In this document: piece by piece, positions 10,206 to 21,976 of the stretch
Layout of the letters: each line of letters begins with the position of its first letter
Numbering within the stretch: the first letter of the stretch is position 1
Source: Ailurus styani
Taxonomy: Eukaryota; Chordata; Mammalia; Carnivora; Ailuridae
Reading direction: 5' to 3'
Length of the DNA stretch: 64,000 nt
Assembly: GCA_002007465.1 (NCBI GenBank)
Contig: LNAC01000018.1
Coordinates: forward strand, 2,136,920-2,200,919
Notes under the pieces: model-generated
What the model was told of the DNA's origin: nothing
The model's input: the letters and a program-made list of their open reading frames with translations, nothing else
Databases searched by the model: none
Program-made: the position numbers and the translations under genes

Positions 10206-12690
10206 TTATGGGTGTGAAGTTGCCTTATTTCTGGAAAGCTGGGCGTACACAGGTCAGGTCTGGGTTTCCCTCCCTGCCCTCCAGAGGTACGACCTTGGTT
10301 GGACCCACTCTCAGGTTCAGCTTCCTTGTCTGCAACCCCCCCACCCCCAGGCTTCTGCCGAGGATCAGACTCCATACTGTAATTCTCTACGTGTCCCTTC
10401 AGAGCCCTGGTGAGTACCTAAGTGGGGCAGATCCTGTGTGGAGCCCCAAGGTCCCTGTCAGCTCCCTTCCATGAGGGAGCTAGTCTGTGCGTTCCCCTTC
10501 CCAGCGGACATTCACAGCCAACAAGGGTCATTCGTTTGTTTCCAAGAGCTTGCAAAAGCTGGACGCCTGACTCGGATGCCAAGAGTCCTTGAGAAAGGTC
10601 CGCAGGGGACTGATTTTGAGAAGCAGGTAGGAGGCCCATGGGTCCCACGAGTGGGCTCTGGGAGGTGGCTCGAGCCAAGGAGCACACAGGCTTGGATGGT
10701 GAGCAGGTGGGCAGCCCATTCTGGTGTGATTCTGCGTGGGGACGAGACCCCTCGTAATAACCAAAGGGGCTCCTCCCCAGCCGGGTCAGAGGAGCTCTCT
10801 GCCAAACAAACACGACCTCATGGAAATAAAGAGCAGCTGGCCTTGCTCCACACACAAAGCACTTTGGCTCTTGGGGGTGGCCCTTGTGGTCTGTTGGACT
10901 CAACATCTCTGGCCTGAGCCAAGCAGGTCTGGGCTTTTGTAAACCTTACATCTGTGGGCTTTGTGAGCCTGTGGCCTTCTAGATGGGAGGCCAACACCCC
11001 CCTATGCTGACGTTTACATCACAAAAGGTAACTACTGATTGAGTGTGGAGTGGGGGGTGGGGCAGCGCTTAGTCTGGGACAGGATGCGCCTCCCAGCGAT
11101 GACCCCCACCGCCCAAGGCAAGTCTGGGTGAGCCCTGCCAGCCTGGTCCCCTGCGGCGATCAGGAGGCCAGCGCTCTGCTCTTTTCCCGGGGGGCCTCCA
11201 CACTCGTCACCCCATCTTTCCTCCTGCCACGCACCCCTATTACCAGTAAACATTGTGGGAAGATGGTAAAAATGCGCGGGTTTCCCTTCTTGTGAACTTT
11301 TCTCCTTTTTGGTCCCTGAACCCCCTCTTCTGCCGGCGCCCCAGCCAGGAGCTACCAGGAATACAGGGGGAGGTGGGCCTTCTCTTCTTTCCTCTTCAGA
11401 ACCCGCCCTCCTCCGTACCAACCTTGGCCCCTTCCGGTTCTAACACGCCCAGGTCATAGAGCAAGGGCCAGACGTAGGTCTGTGACCTTGAGACTGATAT
11501 GATGGCTGGACCTTGACCCCTGACCCTCAGCACAGATTCTCGTGAGGGAACCCAGCCCCTGCTCCCCTCCTTCCATACTCTGCCATGCATCATCAGAAGG
11601 GCATCGGAGAGAGGAGGGGGTCACACCCCCACCTGCCTGACTTCACAGCGGGGACCTGTCAGCTGGGAGCAAGGTCCTTCTCTTCTCGTCTGTGAGGACG
11701 GACTATCATACGAATTTCAAGATGAAAACAAGAACCCACCAGTAGGATCGGGGAAGCTGGGCCCCTCTCCTGACATTGCGCACCCAGATTCCTGAGCTCG
11801 GACGTGGGAGGGGAACCCTGCAGAGAGGTGGGTGAGTCCCAGCACCCTGGGCTGCCACCGCCCGCCCTCTCTGCCCACCTGGGCGGCCCCCCCCCGCCCC
11901 GGCCCATGGTGAGGAGAGCTCTGACTGGGGAGGTAGGGCTGTGAGTTCTGGCACAAGTGGGCTGGGTCACCTCCACCAGAGAGCATGTTTTTTCTCCTAG
12001 TCCCTCTTTTTGCTCATTGGCCAAATGTGGGGGGGCTGGCCTAGAACCGGCTCCAGTTTTGGGGGGAGGGCAAAAAGCCGTTTGTGGAGAGCCACCTGGT
12101 GTGGTTCCAGATGGGAGGGCCCAGCCCCCACCAGCCTTGACTTCCTGGCCACCTGGACTGGGGGAATTAGTACTCCTGGGTGTCTGAAGTCACCCAGCGA
12201 GGAGGCCATGTCCCTGGGTGTCATGCGCTCTGACCCTCCCAGCACCCCACGAGGAGGCAGGCGGGTCAGAGGACCCAGCTTCACATGCAGTGGACTTAGG
12301 GGTCAAGTGGCTGGCCCAGGATGGGGAGCAGAAAGTGTGGAGCAGGGCCTTGCTGGGGCACCAGTGGGGGACAGGCTTCAAGGACCACGATCCCCGGGGC
12401 GGGGGAGGAAGAGGCAGCTAGCCTCTCATTCACCCATCCACCAACAAATATGTTCTGTGAGCTCCCAGGGAATCCACAGACTGCTCCCGGGGACACAGGC
12501 TGCACCACGGGGCCTTCCTGACAGGACGTCTTCAGTGACAGTGAGGGCAGGTGCCCGTGAAGAGGGACAGCTTGGCCTGCCAGAGGCTGGACAGCGTGGG
12601 AAGGGCCTCCCGCCCCGAGCCTCACCATGGAACAGGATGGGGTGTGGGTGGGGTGGGCTCCAGGCCCAGGAGGGAGGCCTCACAGAAGCA
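10206..12690. other. 2.5 kb GC-rich unique DNA, no gene recognised
   Basis: The longest open frame is 233 codons on the plus strand (12010-12711). It ends inside the AT-rich edge of a SINE and has no recognisable motif. Other frames overlap on both strands. Diverged MIR-like pieces may be present near 12200-12320. I cannot support a gene. Confidence 0.45.
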
Positions 12691-12699
12691 GAAGACTTT

Positions 12700-12829
12700 T
12701 TTATTATTTAAAAATGTTTGCAATTAATTAATTTTTAAAAGTAAACTCTATCCATAACACAGGGCTCAAACTCACAACCTTGAGATCAAGGGGCCCATGC
12801 TCTACCCACCGAGCCAGCCAGGTGTCCCA
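12700..12829 (-). mobile_element. Older tRNA-type carnivore SINE, antisense
   Basis: AAGTAAACTCTATCCATAAC, CTCACAACCTTGAGATCAAG and GAGCCAGCCAGGTGTCCC. Same old type as at 2068-2175 and 26727-26825. Confidence 0.87.
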
Positions 12830-12837
12830 TCGGCATT

Positions 12838-13061
12838 TGTATTTTTTTTTTTTTTAAGATTTTTTATTTATTTATTGGAGAGAGAGAGAGAGCAGAGTCA
12901 GTGAGAAGATGAGCAGGGGAGAGGGGCAGAGGAAGAGGGAAAGAGAGAAGCAGGCTCCCCACTGAGCAGACAGCCTGATGCGGGGCTTGATTCCAGGACC
13001 CCAAGATCATGACCCGAGCCGAAGCCAGACGCTTCACCGACTGAGCCACCCAGGTGTCCCC
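12838..13061 (-). mobile_element. SINEC, antisense, full length
   Basis: A T-run, the complement of the AATAAA tail, a long GA-rich section and a head ending GAGCCACCCAGGTGTCCCC. It sits immediately beside the older SINE. Confidence 0.95.
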
Positions 13062-13139
13062 AGCATTTATAGCTAATCAAGGTTTCACTTCAGCACATTG
13101 CTCTCAAATTTCTTTCTTTGTAATTTGCTTGGTGGGGTT

Positions 13140-13620
13140 GTTTGTACCATTAAGACAGTTGTGCATGATACAAGTATTTTATATGACGCGTATTTTCCCA
13201 CGCCATTAAGGTGTTTGTTTGTTTGTTTTCCCCCAGATGTCTTTTTCTAAGGCCTCATAATCTTCTTACCAGGGACCCTGAATTCCATAACTATTGCCCC
13301 GTTGTGCATTAGATTGTTTTCATTTCCACCACGATAAGATGACCACGGGATACAGTTCTGTACATAAATCTTTTCCCCCCATCTCTGCTTATTTCCTTAG
13401 GACCCGTTCCCAGAAGGGAAATTACTGAGTAAAAGCAAACGAGCATTTTTCAAGCTACAGTTTCCGAAGCTGCTTTCCAAACACAGCACGTCACTCCCCC
13501 AGTGTCTCCGCCAACCCGGCCACCTTGGGCTCTGAGACTGTTCTCCCGTTGAGTAGCCGTTTCTTTGATTTCTCATAAAGGTGAGCGTTTTTTTCCATCA
13601 TGTCCCGGTCATTAGCGGAT
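13140..13620 (-). mobile_element. LINE (probably L1M 3' region) fragment, antisense
   Basis: Diverged but ordered phrases: TTCTGTACATAAATC, CCAGAAGGGAAATTACTGAG, TGTCTCCGCCAACCC, and then GGTGAGCGTTTTTTTCCATC. These follow a well-known old LINE tail read on the opposite strand. Confidence 0.5.
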
Positions 13621-14049
13621 AGCACCTTCATAGGCCCTAACCCAAGACTGGGGTCACACGGGGTGCAAAGGGGACACGGTAGCCCCCAACTCTCCTTGAC
13701 AGCGGGGGATGTCAACAATGCCACAGCCCACCCCCCACCAAGATCAGGGCTGAATGTCTATGGTTTATCAGAGAATTTGGAATGAAGGGGGCAAAAGGCC
13801 AGGAATGGAGCCAAATACCCCAGCCCAAGCAAGGGCAATCGTAGGGTCTTAGAACTGATTGGCTTCTTCTGCTAGGTCTGTGAAGAGGAAGGGGCCTGGG
13901 CTGGAGGGCTGCCTGAGGGAGGAGGCAAGTTCTGTTCAGGCTCTGGCAGCCACAGTGTTCCTTCCAGAGGGCTCAGTGGTGAATCTGATCTTTGCCTTTT
14001 TTGGCTTCTGAGACCTCCTGCACTCCTTGCTTAGTGGCCCTGCCTCGGA
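13621..14049. other. Unique DNA, nothing recognised
   Basis: No exon or named repeat seen; possibly contains the decayed remainder of the neighbouring LTR. Confidence 0.45.
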
Positions 14050-14245
14050 TCCATCCAGCCTCTCTTGTGCTCCTGCCTCCAGCCCATAAGGACTATCGTG
14101 ATTACACTGGGCCACCCAGATAATCCAGGATAACCTCCCCATCCCACAATTCTTAATTTAACCACATCCGTAAACATTTGCAACATCAGGTAACATTAAC
14201 AGGTTCTGGTGGGGGGGGGTTGCTGATTCAGCCTACCACACCCCC
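14050..14245 (-). mobile_element. MaLR (MLT1-like) LTR fragment, antisense
   Basis: Contains TAAGGACTATCGTGATTACA, GATAATCCAGGATAACCTCC and ATTTAACCACATCCGTAAAC, the complement of an MLT1-type LTR in order, ending GCCTACCACA, the complement of an LTR start. Confidence 0.7.
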
Positions 14246-14284
14246 CTCTCCCCCAGCCATGGATGAGATGCCTCATCTTTGTGC

Positions 14285-14458
14285 TGACAAGCTCCCCAAG
14301 ATCTCCTCTTTACAAGCACACCCACCTGTATAACTCTGTTTCCTTGTCTGACTCCCTTGCGAGGCTGAGCTGCAAGGACTGGGCTGTCCCACGTGCCCCT
14401 GGATTCCAAGGCCTGGCACAGTGCCTGGCGCTCACTGGATGTTTGTTAAGTGTATGAA
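14285..14458 (+). mobile_element. L2 3' end, sense
   Basis: Ends with GGCACAGTGCCTGGCGCTCA followed by a TGTTTGTTAAGTG tail, characteristic of L2. The upstream half is strongly diverged. Confidence 0.65.
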
Positions 14459-15214
14459 GGGCTACCTGTCTGGCTTCGTCCATCACCCAAAGGCCGACGG
14501 CAAGGGGCCCAAGACACAGGCAGCCTCTGCAACCACTGAGCATCTTTGGGAGGGAGCAGCAAGCTTCCCTCTTCCCCACCCCGCTCTGCTCCCATGAGGC
14601 AGCGACCCAGCGAGCCACTAAGTTGGGAGAACGGCTTGAACTAAGGTCTAAAGTCAAGATCAAGGATGCTGTTGTAATTTGTGAGGCTGACAAATTGGGG
14701 TGGCTGAAGCAGGAGACTCTGTGATGAGCAGGGGGGAGCAGGCAGGAAATGAGGCAGGACCGGGTCTTATTCATATGGGGGGGCTCAAATATGTACAGGA
14801 GGCAGTCTGCCATGGGGGAGGACGTGGTTCCAGCCAGCTGGTGTTGAGAATCCTGGAGACTCACAGGCACACACTCGCACACAGCCTCCCTCTGATGGGG
14901 CTGTCACCGAGGCAACAGATGAAGCTGGTTGCCCAGCAACGAGGCCCACCTCCCCCATCCCTCTTATGGCCATTTCTGCCCCTTGGGAGCTTTGTGCCCT
15001 TTCTAGATAGCTCCAGTGTTGAGATGGAACCAGATTCCCTCTGTGTCCAAATACCAAGGGTAGAAGAGGAAAGGAGCTGGTTTTGTGATTGGCAAGCTCG
15101 GGGTTGTGGATTTGGTGTTGGGAGAAAGGTGGGCTGAGGAGAGGTGAATAGGGGACATTTCAGCCTCAGTCTTTCCTGGGAGTTTTTCCTTTTCCCTTTC
15201 CACTAAAATGAAGC
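14459..15214. other. Unique DNA carrying two X-box motifs
   Basis: No coding exon recognised. Two consensus RFX sites lie at 14903-14916 and 14928-14940. Confidence 0.5.
14903..14940 (+). promoter_or_regulatory. Paired X-box (RFX-binding) motifs
   Basis: GTCACC-GA-GGCAAC at 14903-14916 and GTTGCC-C-AGCAAC at 14928-14940 both satisfy the X-box rule GTNRCC-N(0-3)-RGYAAC in full, and are separated by 11 bases. RFX proteins bind such sites in promoters of ciliary and MHC class II genes. No promoter or first exon is recognisable next to them, so an enhancer or an unannotated transcript start is only an inference. Confidence 0.55.
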
Positions 15215-15390
15215 AGGGAGAGCACCAGCCTGGAAGTCAGGGGACCTGGTGTCACGGCCTAGATCCACTTCTCACTTGCTGAGTGTTCTGAGCAAGGGAC
15301 TTATCCTTGGTTCTGTTTCTCCACCTGTAAGATGAGGGTTTAAGCCACTGGATCCCCAAGGCCCTTTCTGGGCCTGACATTCTATGATTC
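15215..15390 (+). mobile_element. MIR, sense
   Basis: CTGGAAGTCAGGGGACCTGG, TTGCTGAGTGTTCTGAGCAA and CCACCTGTAAGATGAGGGTT follow MIR order. Confidence 0.8.
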
Positions 15391-16860
15391 CAGAACGTCG
15401 GGGGCAGAGACGGAGCAGACCGTGGCCCCACATTCCAGCCAGGTCTCTGCACTGCTCTCCCCTCTCCTGACCTACCCAAGTCCACAGCAGCCAGTGTTGG
15501 TCTATGGGAATGAGAAGGAAGGGGAGCCACTTGGCTCTGGAGCTTACATTCACGAAGGACCCCAAATCTAGACTTTAGATGTCATACCAGAGAAGTTATA
15601 GTCACTGTCATGTTTTATAAGTAGAGACTGTTAATCTGGAATCCTAAGTATTTAAAATAAGCCTGAGTCTTTGTAACTCCCGCTGCCACTCTCCATTTTT
15701 CAAATAGACCATGGTCTGAAGAAATGGAAGTGGCCCAGGCCTCCATTCACCCTGTGAGGGCCCTGGCTCCCTGGTTCCAGGGGCTCAGCCCCTCAGCCTC
15801 CCTCCCAGGGGCCCCGGGGTCTGGGCTGCCCGGAGATGATGCAAGACTTACAGAGGGAGTGAGGTGGCGGGTCAAGGCCTGTTAGGGGGTGCAGTAGGGG
15901 GAGAAAAAGAGGCAGGGGTGGCAGAGCTGGGGGGGGGCTATCTCTATTCACTCTGCTCCTAGAGCGGAAACAGGAGCCAGGGGCAGCAGGTCGTGTGCAC
16001 AGCCCATGTGGGGACCTGACTAAGGTCTCCAAAGGGAGATGAGCCATCTTTAGCACCAGCTTGTGCCTCGAGCCTGCAGAGAGAGCCCCTGGGGGTCATC
16101 TGCTGGGTCTCTCAGCTCTCAAACCCCGAGAGCGATCTACTGGCGAGCTTGGGCTGGGGATCAGGCACTCACGAGGAAGGGGTCACTGGAGGGCAGAGAG
16201 CATCCCGGCTCTACGCCCTCTGAGCTGCCTCTTTCAGGTCACGCCTTAGTTTCTCCCAGCTGCACCCCTCCCCACCTACCGTTGGCCAAGGACCCTTGAG
16301 AAAGGCTGAGTGGAATCCTGTACAGGGTCATCCAAGGGGCAGACAGCCTGGGTCCTCCTCCCCTCGAGAGTCAGGTACCACTTCCCCACTCAGACAGACA
16401 CCCGGCAAGGCTTGGGGAAGCTGGTCATTCCGACCTCTCCAGCAGGTTCTGCCACACCTCTGCTGGGGGGTGGGTGTGCAGGGGTGGCCTGGAGGTGGCA
16501 GGGAGACGGGACTTGTGGGGAGAGTAAGGCAGCTCCCTCTGGGACGTGGGCACTGGGGTGGAGCTCTGGCTGTCGTGACTCCAGCAGCATGCCCTCTTTA
16601 GCCTCAGAGCCCGTCTCTGGAAAATGAGGGAGCTGGACTCTCCAGAACCCCTTCAATCGCAGTGTATTCTGGCTCCAAAGGGACCTCCCCACTGGCTGGA
16701 GAAAACCTTTCCACCAGCCACTGGGAGATTTGCTCTGAGATAGCACCACCTGCTGGCCCTTCTGGGTATGACGCCCATCCCTTCTCAGGCGACCCCGGAA
16801 TCCAAGAACTCTGTCTTTGTATTAAAATGTACCTGTTGAGCCTTACTTTGCCTGCATCAA
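15391..16860. other. Unique DNA with a CTCF-like site
   Basis: GC-rich, without a recognisable exon. A strong CTCF-like motif is at 16741-16759. Confidence 0.5.
16741..16759 (-). promoter_or_regulatory. CTCF-like motif
   Basis: The minus strand reads GGGCCAGCAGGTGGTGCTA, agreeing with the 19-bp CTCF consensus TGGCCACCAGGGGGCGCTA at 15 positions. The differing positions are ones the matrix tolerates. It is not in a SINE. Motif evidence only. Confidence 0.6.
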
Positions 16861-16864
16861 TAAA

Positions 16865-16960
16865 TTATTTGGTGCTATCAGGTTCCAATTTTATGGATTA
16901 TGAAACTGAGCTTCAGAAAGGTTAAATAAGTGGCGTAAGTTGCTCAGGGGTGGGAGAAAA
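16865..16960 (-). mobile_element. MIR fragment, antisense
   Basis: TTTTATGGATTATGAAACTG, GCTTCAGAAAGGTTAAATAA and GTTGCTCAGGGG follow the complement of the MIR core. Confidence 0.7.
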
Positions 16961-17840
16961 ATCAATGATGCTCCTCACATCACTACCTACCTCCCCCGAA
17001 GGGGAGTTTCCAGAAGGGGTCCTAGGCTCAGGCTGAATGACTTGCCAAAGCCACCAGGCAAGTCAGTGACAAAATTGGGAAGGAACCTAAATCAACAGGA
17101 AGGAGCATTGGAGGACAAGCGCATTGGGGGCTTGTCTGAGTAACTCTGCATTTTCACACTGGCAAGAAAGAAGTAGCTTCAAATCTACCTCAGGCAAGCA
17201 GTGCTCTTCATAGAGAATGCCCAGCTCCAAGCACACTGGGCCTGGCAGCTCTGCTATCCACCTCCTGGCCGACTCTACCTACTCTCAGATGTGGAAAACC
17301 TAACAGGTGTAGTCTGCCCTGCCCGCACCCCCCCCCCATAGGAAGCAGGGAGCTGACCAAGACTGAGAGAAGCTAAGTGACCTGCCCCTGACTTGTCACC
17401 AGAAATTCCACGGTAGTGGCTTGATTGACAGCTCGGGGCTTTTCCCATTCCCTCCTCCCAGTGACCCCGTTGCCCCCCCCGCCCCCCTCCCGCTGCCCCC
17501 ATAAGGCCCCAGCTGGTTCAGCTGGAGGCTAGCTAAGGGCTAGAATGGGAACAGAATGAAGGAACTGGAAGTCCTTGCCCAAGACAGCTGGAGGCTTTGG
17601 TGCCACAAGGGCAAACACATTAAAACAACCTGCTAACCAAAAACAAACCTATTTAAAAAGACCAAAACCCAAGCGTGGGAGGTCCAGATTTAAAAAATGC
17701 TAGAAAGGAAGATTGACATTAAAAAGTGCAAACAAACTCTCAGGGGCTGCACACTGCCCACAGCAGGGTGCCTCAGTGAGGTGACATCACAGGCCCACTT
17801 CCAGGGACAGAGCTATATATATATCTGGTGTGTATATATA
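16961..17840. other. Unique DNA, nothing recognised
   Basis: Mixed composition with a C-rich run near 17470-17500 and a short TATATA run near 17815. No exon identified. Confidence 0.5.
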
Positions 17841-17844
17841 TCCC

Positions 17845-19010
17845 AGACCAAAATACTGAAAGCGGTTATTTCTGGGTAGGATTGTAAGTGATTTTCCTTC
17901 TCCTGGGTTTTATGTATTTTCTCATTTTTCTGCAAAGAATTTGTATTGCTCATGTAAGAAGACAAAAAAATGATTTGTAAAAAGGAAGCGTGGAGGAGAA
18001 TGTCTTTATGATTTGCAGAAGGAGAGGAAGAATTTCTTAAACAAACGACAAAAAGCACAAACCAATAAAGAAAAGATTAGTAAGGCAGACTAAAAATATT
18101 TGCTGTTCACATATAAAAAACGGAGGGTTAGGGGATGCTATAGGAGGAACTCCCGGCCGTCATTAAGAAAAAGGTAAATAATCCCGGATGAAAATGGGCT
18201 AAGAATATGAAAGGCATTTTGCAGACGAGGACATCCAAACCATCAATAAACACATGAAAAGGTGTTCGGCCTCACTGGTTGGAACGTTTCTCATTCATTA
18301 CAGTGGCAGAAATGCAAGTCGGAATGTACTGAGCCCTGGTGACGATGGGGAGACATGAATAGTCTCATTGGCGGCTGGAAGGGGTATAAATGAGGAAGGC
18401 CACTTTGGACAGCAGTTGGGCAGTCAGTGGTAAATTGGAGCGTGCTCACCGCAGCTTTGTTCTGAGCTACCCTGCTAGGGAAACGTTCACACAGATGCAC
18501 AGGGAGGTCGGTGCGCGGTGGTGTGCTGGAGCCAACTCGGGCCAGCTCGCGGGACCCCAGGACGTCCAATTGCCCCCAACTCTGGATTCGGTACCATCAC
18601 GTCAGCAGCCTGAATTCGGTCATGTCCAGAGTACTTACAACATGGAAATTAACAAACTTTACAAAGCAGGGCTCTCTCTCTCTCTCTCTCTCTCTTTTTG
18701 AGAGCTGATGGTTAAACATTTACCAACACGCCACCACAAATATGTTCTTTGCAGCTTTGATTTCAATAGAAAAAACATTGGCTAATTTACATGTCCATTA
18801 ACAGAAGAACAGATAAATAAGACGTGGTACATTTATCGTATGGAATAATGTACAGAAATGAAAAGAATCAGATTTATATATCAACATGGACTGATCTCAA
18901 AAACACATGGTTAAGCTGAAAACAACAGGTGACTGAATGTAATGTTTTGTAGGATACGGCTCTGGAGATTAAAAACAATAATCAATATTATGCAAGGGAC
19001 ATATGTCTAT
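17845..19010 (+). mobile_element. Old L1-type LINE remnant (3' ORF2 and 3' UTR), sense
   Basis: Phrases in L1 order include CATCAATAAACACATGAAAA, GGCAGAAATGCAAGTCGGAA, ATGTCCATTAACAGAAGAAC and AATAATGTACAGAAATGAAA, with stops throughout. The first 130 bases resemble a LINE tail and may belong to another copy. Inactive. Confidence 0.65.
18669..18695. repeat. (CT)n microsatellite
   Basis: About 13 CT units inside the L1 remnant. Confidence 0.9.
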
Positions 19011-19079
19011 ATGGGACATATGGGGACTCTAGTTACATGTACAGAAGGCTGCTGGGGCTGCCCCACAGATTACTGAGGG

Positions 19080-19850
19080 TCCATTTTTTTTCTTTTATTC
19101 TCCATTCATTCAGTTTCTATTGTTAGGCTTTGTAAAGGCATTATTCTTATGCCTTCTATTATTATGACTTAAAAATTCAGAAGTCCTTTTCTTCTGCAGT
19201 ATCTAGTCTGCTGTTAATCCCATTGAGTGCATTTTTCATCTTAGACATGATTTTTTTCATCTTTAGAAGTTTGGTTTATCCCTGGGGTGCCTGGCCGACT
19301 CAGTAGGTTAAGCAGATGACTCCCGATTTCGGCTCAGGATGGTGAGATCAAGCGTGGAGTCTGTTTGGGATTCTCTCTCTCTCTCTCTCTCCCTCTGCCT
19401 CTATTTCTCTTCCTAAATAAGTAAATAATAAATACAATCTTTAAAAAAAAAAGAAATCTGGTTTGTCCCTTTTTGTATCTTCCATGTCTCCTCTTAACAT
19501 ACTTGATTTTTTCTTTGCCATCTTGAACATATGGAATACAGATATAATAACTCTTCTACTGTCCTTGTCTGCTATATTTATTACCTATATCATTTTTGGA
19601 TCTGTTTCTATTGACTGATCTTTCTTCTCATTATGGGTCATATTTTCCTGCTTCTTTGCATGCCTGTTAATTTTTCACTGGATGCCAGATATTGCAAATT
19701 TTGCCTTGTTGGGGTGCTGGATGATTTTGTAAGACTATAGATGGGCTTAAGCTTTGTCTTAGGAAGTTACATGGAAACAGTTCGATATTTTAAAAATGCA
19801 ATATATTTAAACTAAAAAAAAAAAACAAAACATGCAGTTCAACCATATCT
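19080..19850 (-). mobile_element. Old LINE (L1M-like 5' region), antisense
   Basis: Phrases such as GGATCTGTTTCTATTGACTG, GGGTCATATTTTCCTGCTTC and GGATGCCAGATATTGCAAAT are familiar from the complement of old L1 sequence. A SINE splits it at 19282-19453 and a pyrimidine array ends it. Flanking bases 20390-20500 may be its continuation. Confidence 0.6.
19282..19453 (+). mobile_element. SINEC, sense
   Basis: Head GGGGTGCCTGGCCGACTCAG, CT-rich section, AATAAA-type tail. A duplicated flank, AGAAGTTTGGTTTATCCC before and AGAAATCTGGTTTGTCCC after, marks the target site; three mismatches in the duplication suggest an older insertion. Confidence 0.9.
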
Positions 19851-19857
19851 CATTTTC

Positions 19858-19912
19858 AATCTTCCTTCCTTCCTTTCCTTTCCTTCCTTCCTTCCTTCCT
19901 TCCTTCCTTCCG

Positions 19913-19952
<40 letters not shown>

Positions 19953-20103
19953 TTTTCTTTCTTCCTTCCTTCCTTTCTTCCATCCATCCGTCTTTCTTCT
20001 CTTTCTTTCTTTCTTTCTTTCTTTTTTTCTTCCTTCCTTCCTTCCTTCCTTCCTTCCTTCTTTCCTTTCCTTCCTTCCTTCCTTCCTTCCTTCCTTCCTT
20101 CCG

Positions 20104-20143
<40 letters not shown>

Positions 20144-20188
20144 TTTTCTTTCTTCCTTCCTTCCTTTCTTCCATCCATCCGTCTTTCT

Positions 20189-20240
<52 letters not shown>

Positions 20241-20375
20241 TTTTTCTTCCTTCCTTCCTTCCTTCCTTCCTTCCCTTCCTTCCTTCCTTCCTTCCATCTT
20301 TCTTTCTTTCTTTCTTCTTTCTTTTTTTCTTCCTTCCTTCCTTCCTTCCTTCCTTCTTTCTTCCTTTCTTTCTAT
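19858..20375. repeat. Large TTCC/TTTC pyrimidine array with 191-bp higher-order period
   Basis: About 518 bases of almost pure pyrimidine on the plus strand. It is not a single expansion: the marker CCATCCATCCGTCTTTCTTC occurs at 19980 and 20171, and CCGTCTTTC at 19910 and 20101, both exactly 191 bases apart, with a third variant (CCATCTTTC) near 20294. Long KE/RK-rich or SF-rich open frames across it are artefacts. Confidence 0.95.
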
Positions 20376-21961
20376 CACTTTCCCTTTGCTGTAAGTTCAG
20401 CATCTGGTTTATAATTTACTTTATTTTGTATGTATTTAAGCTCATAAAGTGATTTGAGTCTTTTTTGGAATAAGGCAGGTTATAAATTAATTTCTTTTTC
20501 AAATCTATCAGATAAAGAAGATGTGATCCAGCAAGAGAGGAAGAAGGTATCCTGAGTGGTTGCTGTAAATATTAGCTCATATTTGTAGCTTTTTTTGGTC
20601 CCAGCATAAAGGACTGGGTGACAGAGTGGACAGGGGACAAACAGTAGCTGAGGTCAAGGCCAAGGTCAGTGGAAGGTATAACACCAGAGAGGGGCAGGAA
20701 CAAGTCTAGATCAAGGACAAAACAAGGCAACATCCATTTGTTGACTCCTTCAATCATTCATTCAACAACTATTAAGCACCGGGCCCTGGATCAGAAGCAG
20801 GCAGTCCTCAGGGGAGGAAGAAAATGCACACCCCAGGCGTGAAGGCAGGCCCGGGGAGGGGGCAGCAAGGGATTCTGGGAGCCCATCTCAATACCCCGGG
20901 CTCTAGAATGACCAAATCCAGCTCGGGAAACCACCACAGAGCAGCCAGAGGGTCTGAGCTGGGAATGGCCGATCGCGCCCATCTTGACAGGACTCCTCTA
21001 GGTTCCTGGAAACGCAGGAAGTCCTTGGAGGGAGCTGAGCCAAGATTCGATCTACGGAAACTCCTTCCACATATAACCCAAATCTGCGCAGGGTGTCGGA
21101 CAAGGGAGGAAATGGGGAAAATCGCAATTGGGTGGTAGAATCGCAAAGCCCAATCCCGGGAGGTCTTGGAGCCAACGGCTCAGTGTCTCTGAGATGGGTT
21201 TCTTCGTCTGCAAGATGAACGCTACAGTTCCTGGCATAGCCAACTTCCTGGAGGGGAATGCGGAGGGGGCGAGGACTGGAAAATAAGGGACAATGAACAA
21301 GAGAATGGCTCTGTCTTCAGAAAAGAGCCTCAAGTCCATGTTCTGCTCTGGGGAAATGGAGGGCGGCACGCACAATGTGCTGTTGGCGTCGCGCACTGGA
21401 AAATAAGTGACACGAGTTGGCAGGACTGGGGAGAGCCAGTGGGCCGAGGTCGAGGGTGTGGGAGACCCTGTGCTGAGGCAGCGAGAGCTTGTTGGAGGGG
21501 ATGCCAAGTCTCCGGGTGGCCACTGACCCTCACGGCCTTTCTGGGCCCCCGTATGGCCAGGTGCCACTTTCCTAACCACAGCCTTGGGGCTGAGGCCTGG
21601 GGACATCTGGAACCGAGCTCGGGAGGTGACCTCGGCTCCTGCCACCCCCGTGGGATGTCCACAGCCTCCCAGACAGGCCTCATTTACCTTGGCTCTTTAC
21701 CCTACTGAACTGGACGAGAGGATGTTTCTTTCCTGAGAAAGGAATGCTGGGGCCAGGGCCTAAGGACGGGGAAGCCTCTCTGGCTCCTTCGAATGAGGCC
21801 CTGGCTGTGGCTCTGCTCCCCTCCCCCAGTATCACCACCTCCTCGCCCTGTTCCAGCAGGTTCCAAAGGGAGGCCGGCATGAGCCTGGTCGGGAGCACTA
21901 AGCCCTCAGCTCAGGAGCTTTGGGGATGGTGGGAAAGGCCAGTGGGGAAACCCCATCCTCT
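20376..21961. other. Unique DNA, no gene recognised
   Basis: Contains short SINE/LINE-like pieces (AATCATTCATTCAACAAC near 20751; an MIR-like piece near 21180-21240). Overlapping frames at 21052-21708 on both strands have no recognisable motif. Confidence 0.45.
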
Positions 21962-21976
21962 ATCTCAAGAACTTTA

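Noticed and set aside
12010..12711. 233-codon plus-strand open frame
   Set aside because: Runs from unique GC-rich DNA into the AT-rich edge next to a SINE; low-complexity composition, no family.
14310..14882. 190-codon minus-strand open frame
   Set aside because: Covers an antisense L2 fragment and unique DNA; no recognisable domain.
19807..20452. Long Lys/Glu/Arg-rich (minus) and Ser/Phe/Leu-rich (plus) frames
   Set aside because: Pure translation of the TTCC/TTTC microsatellite array.
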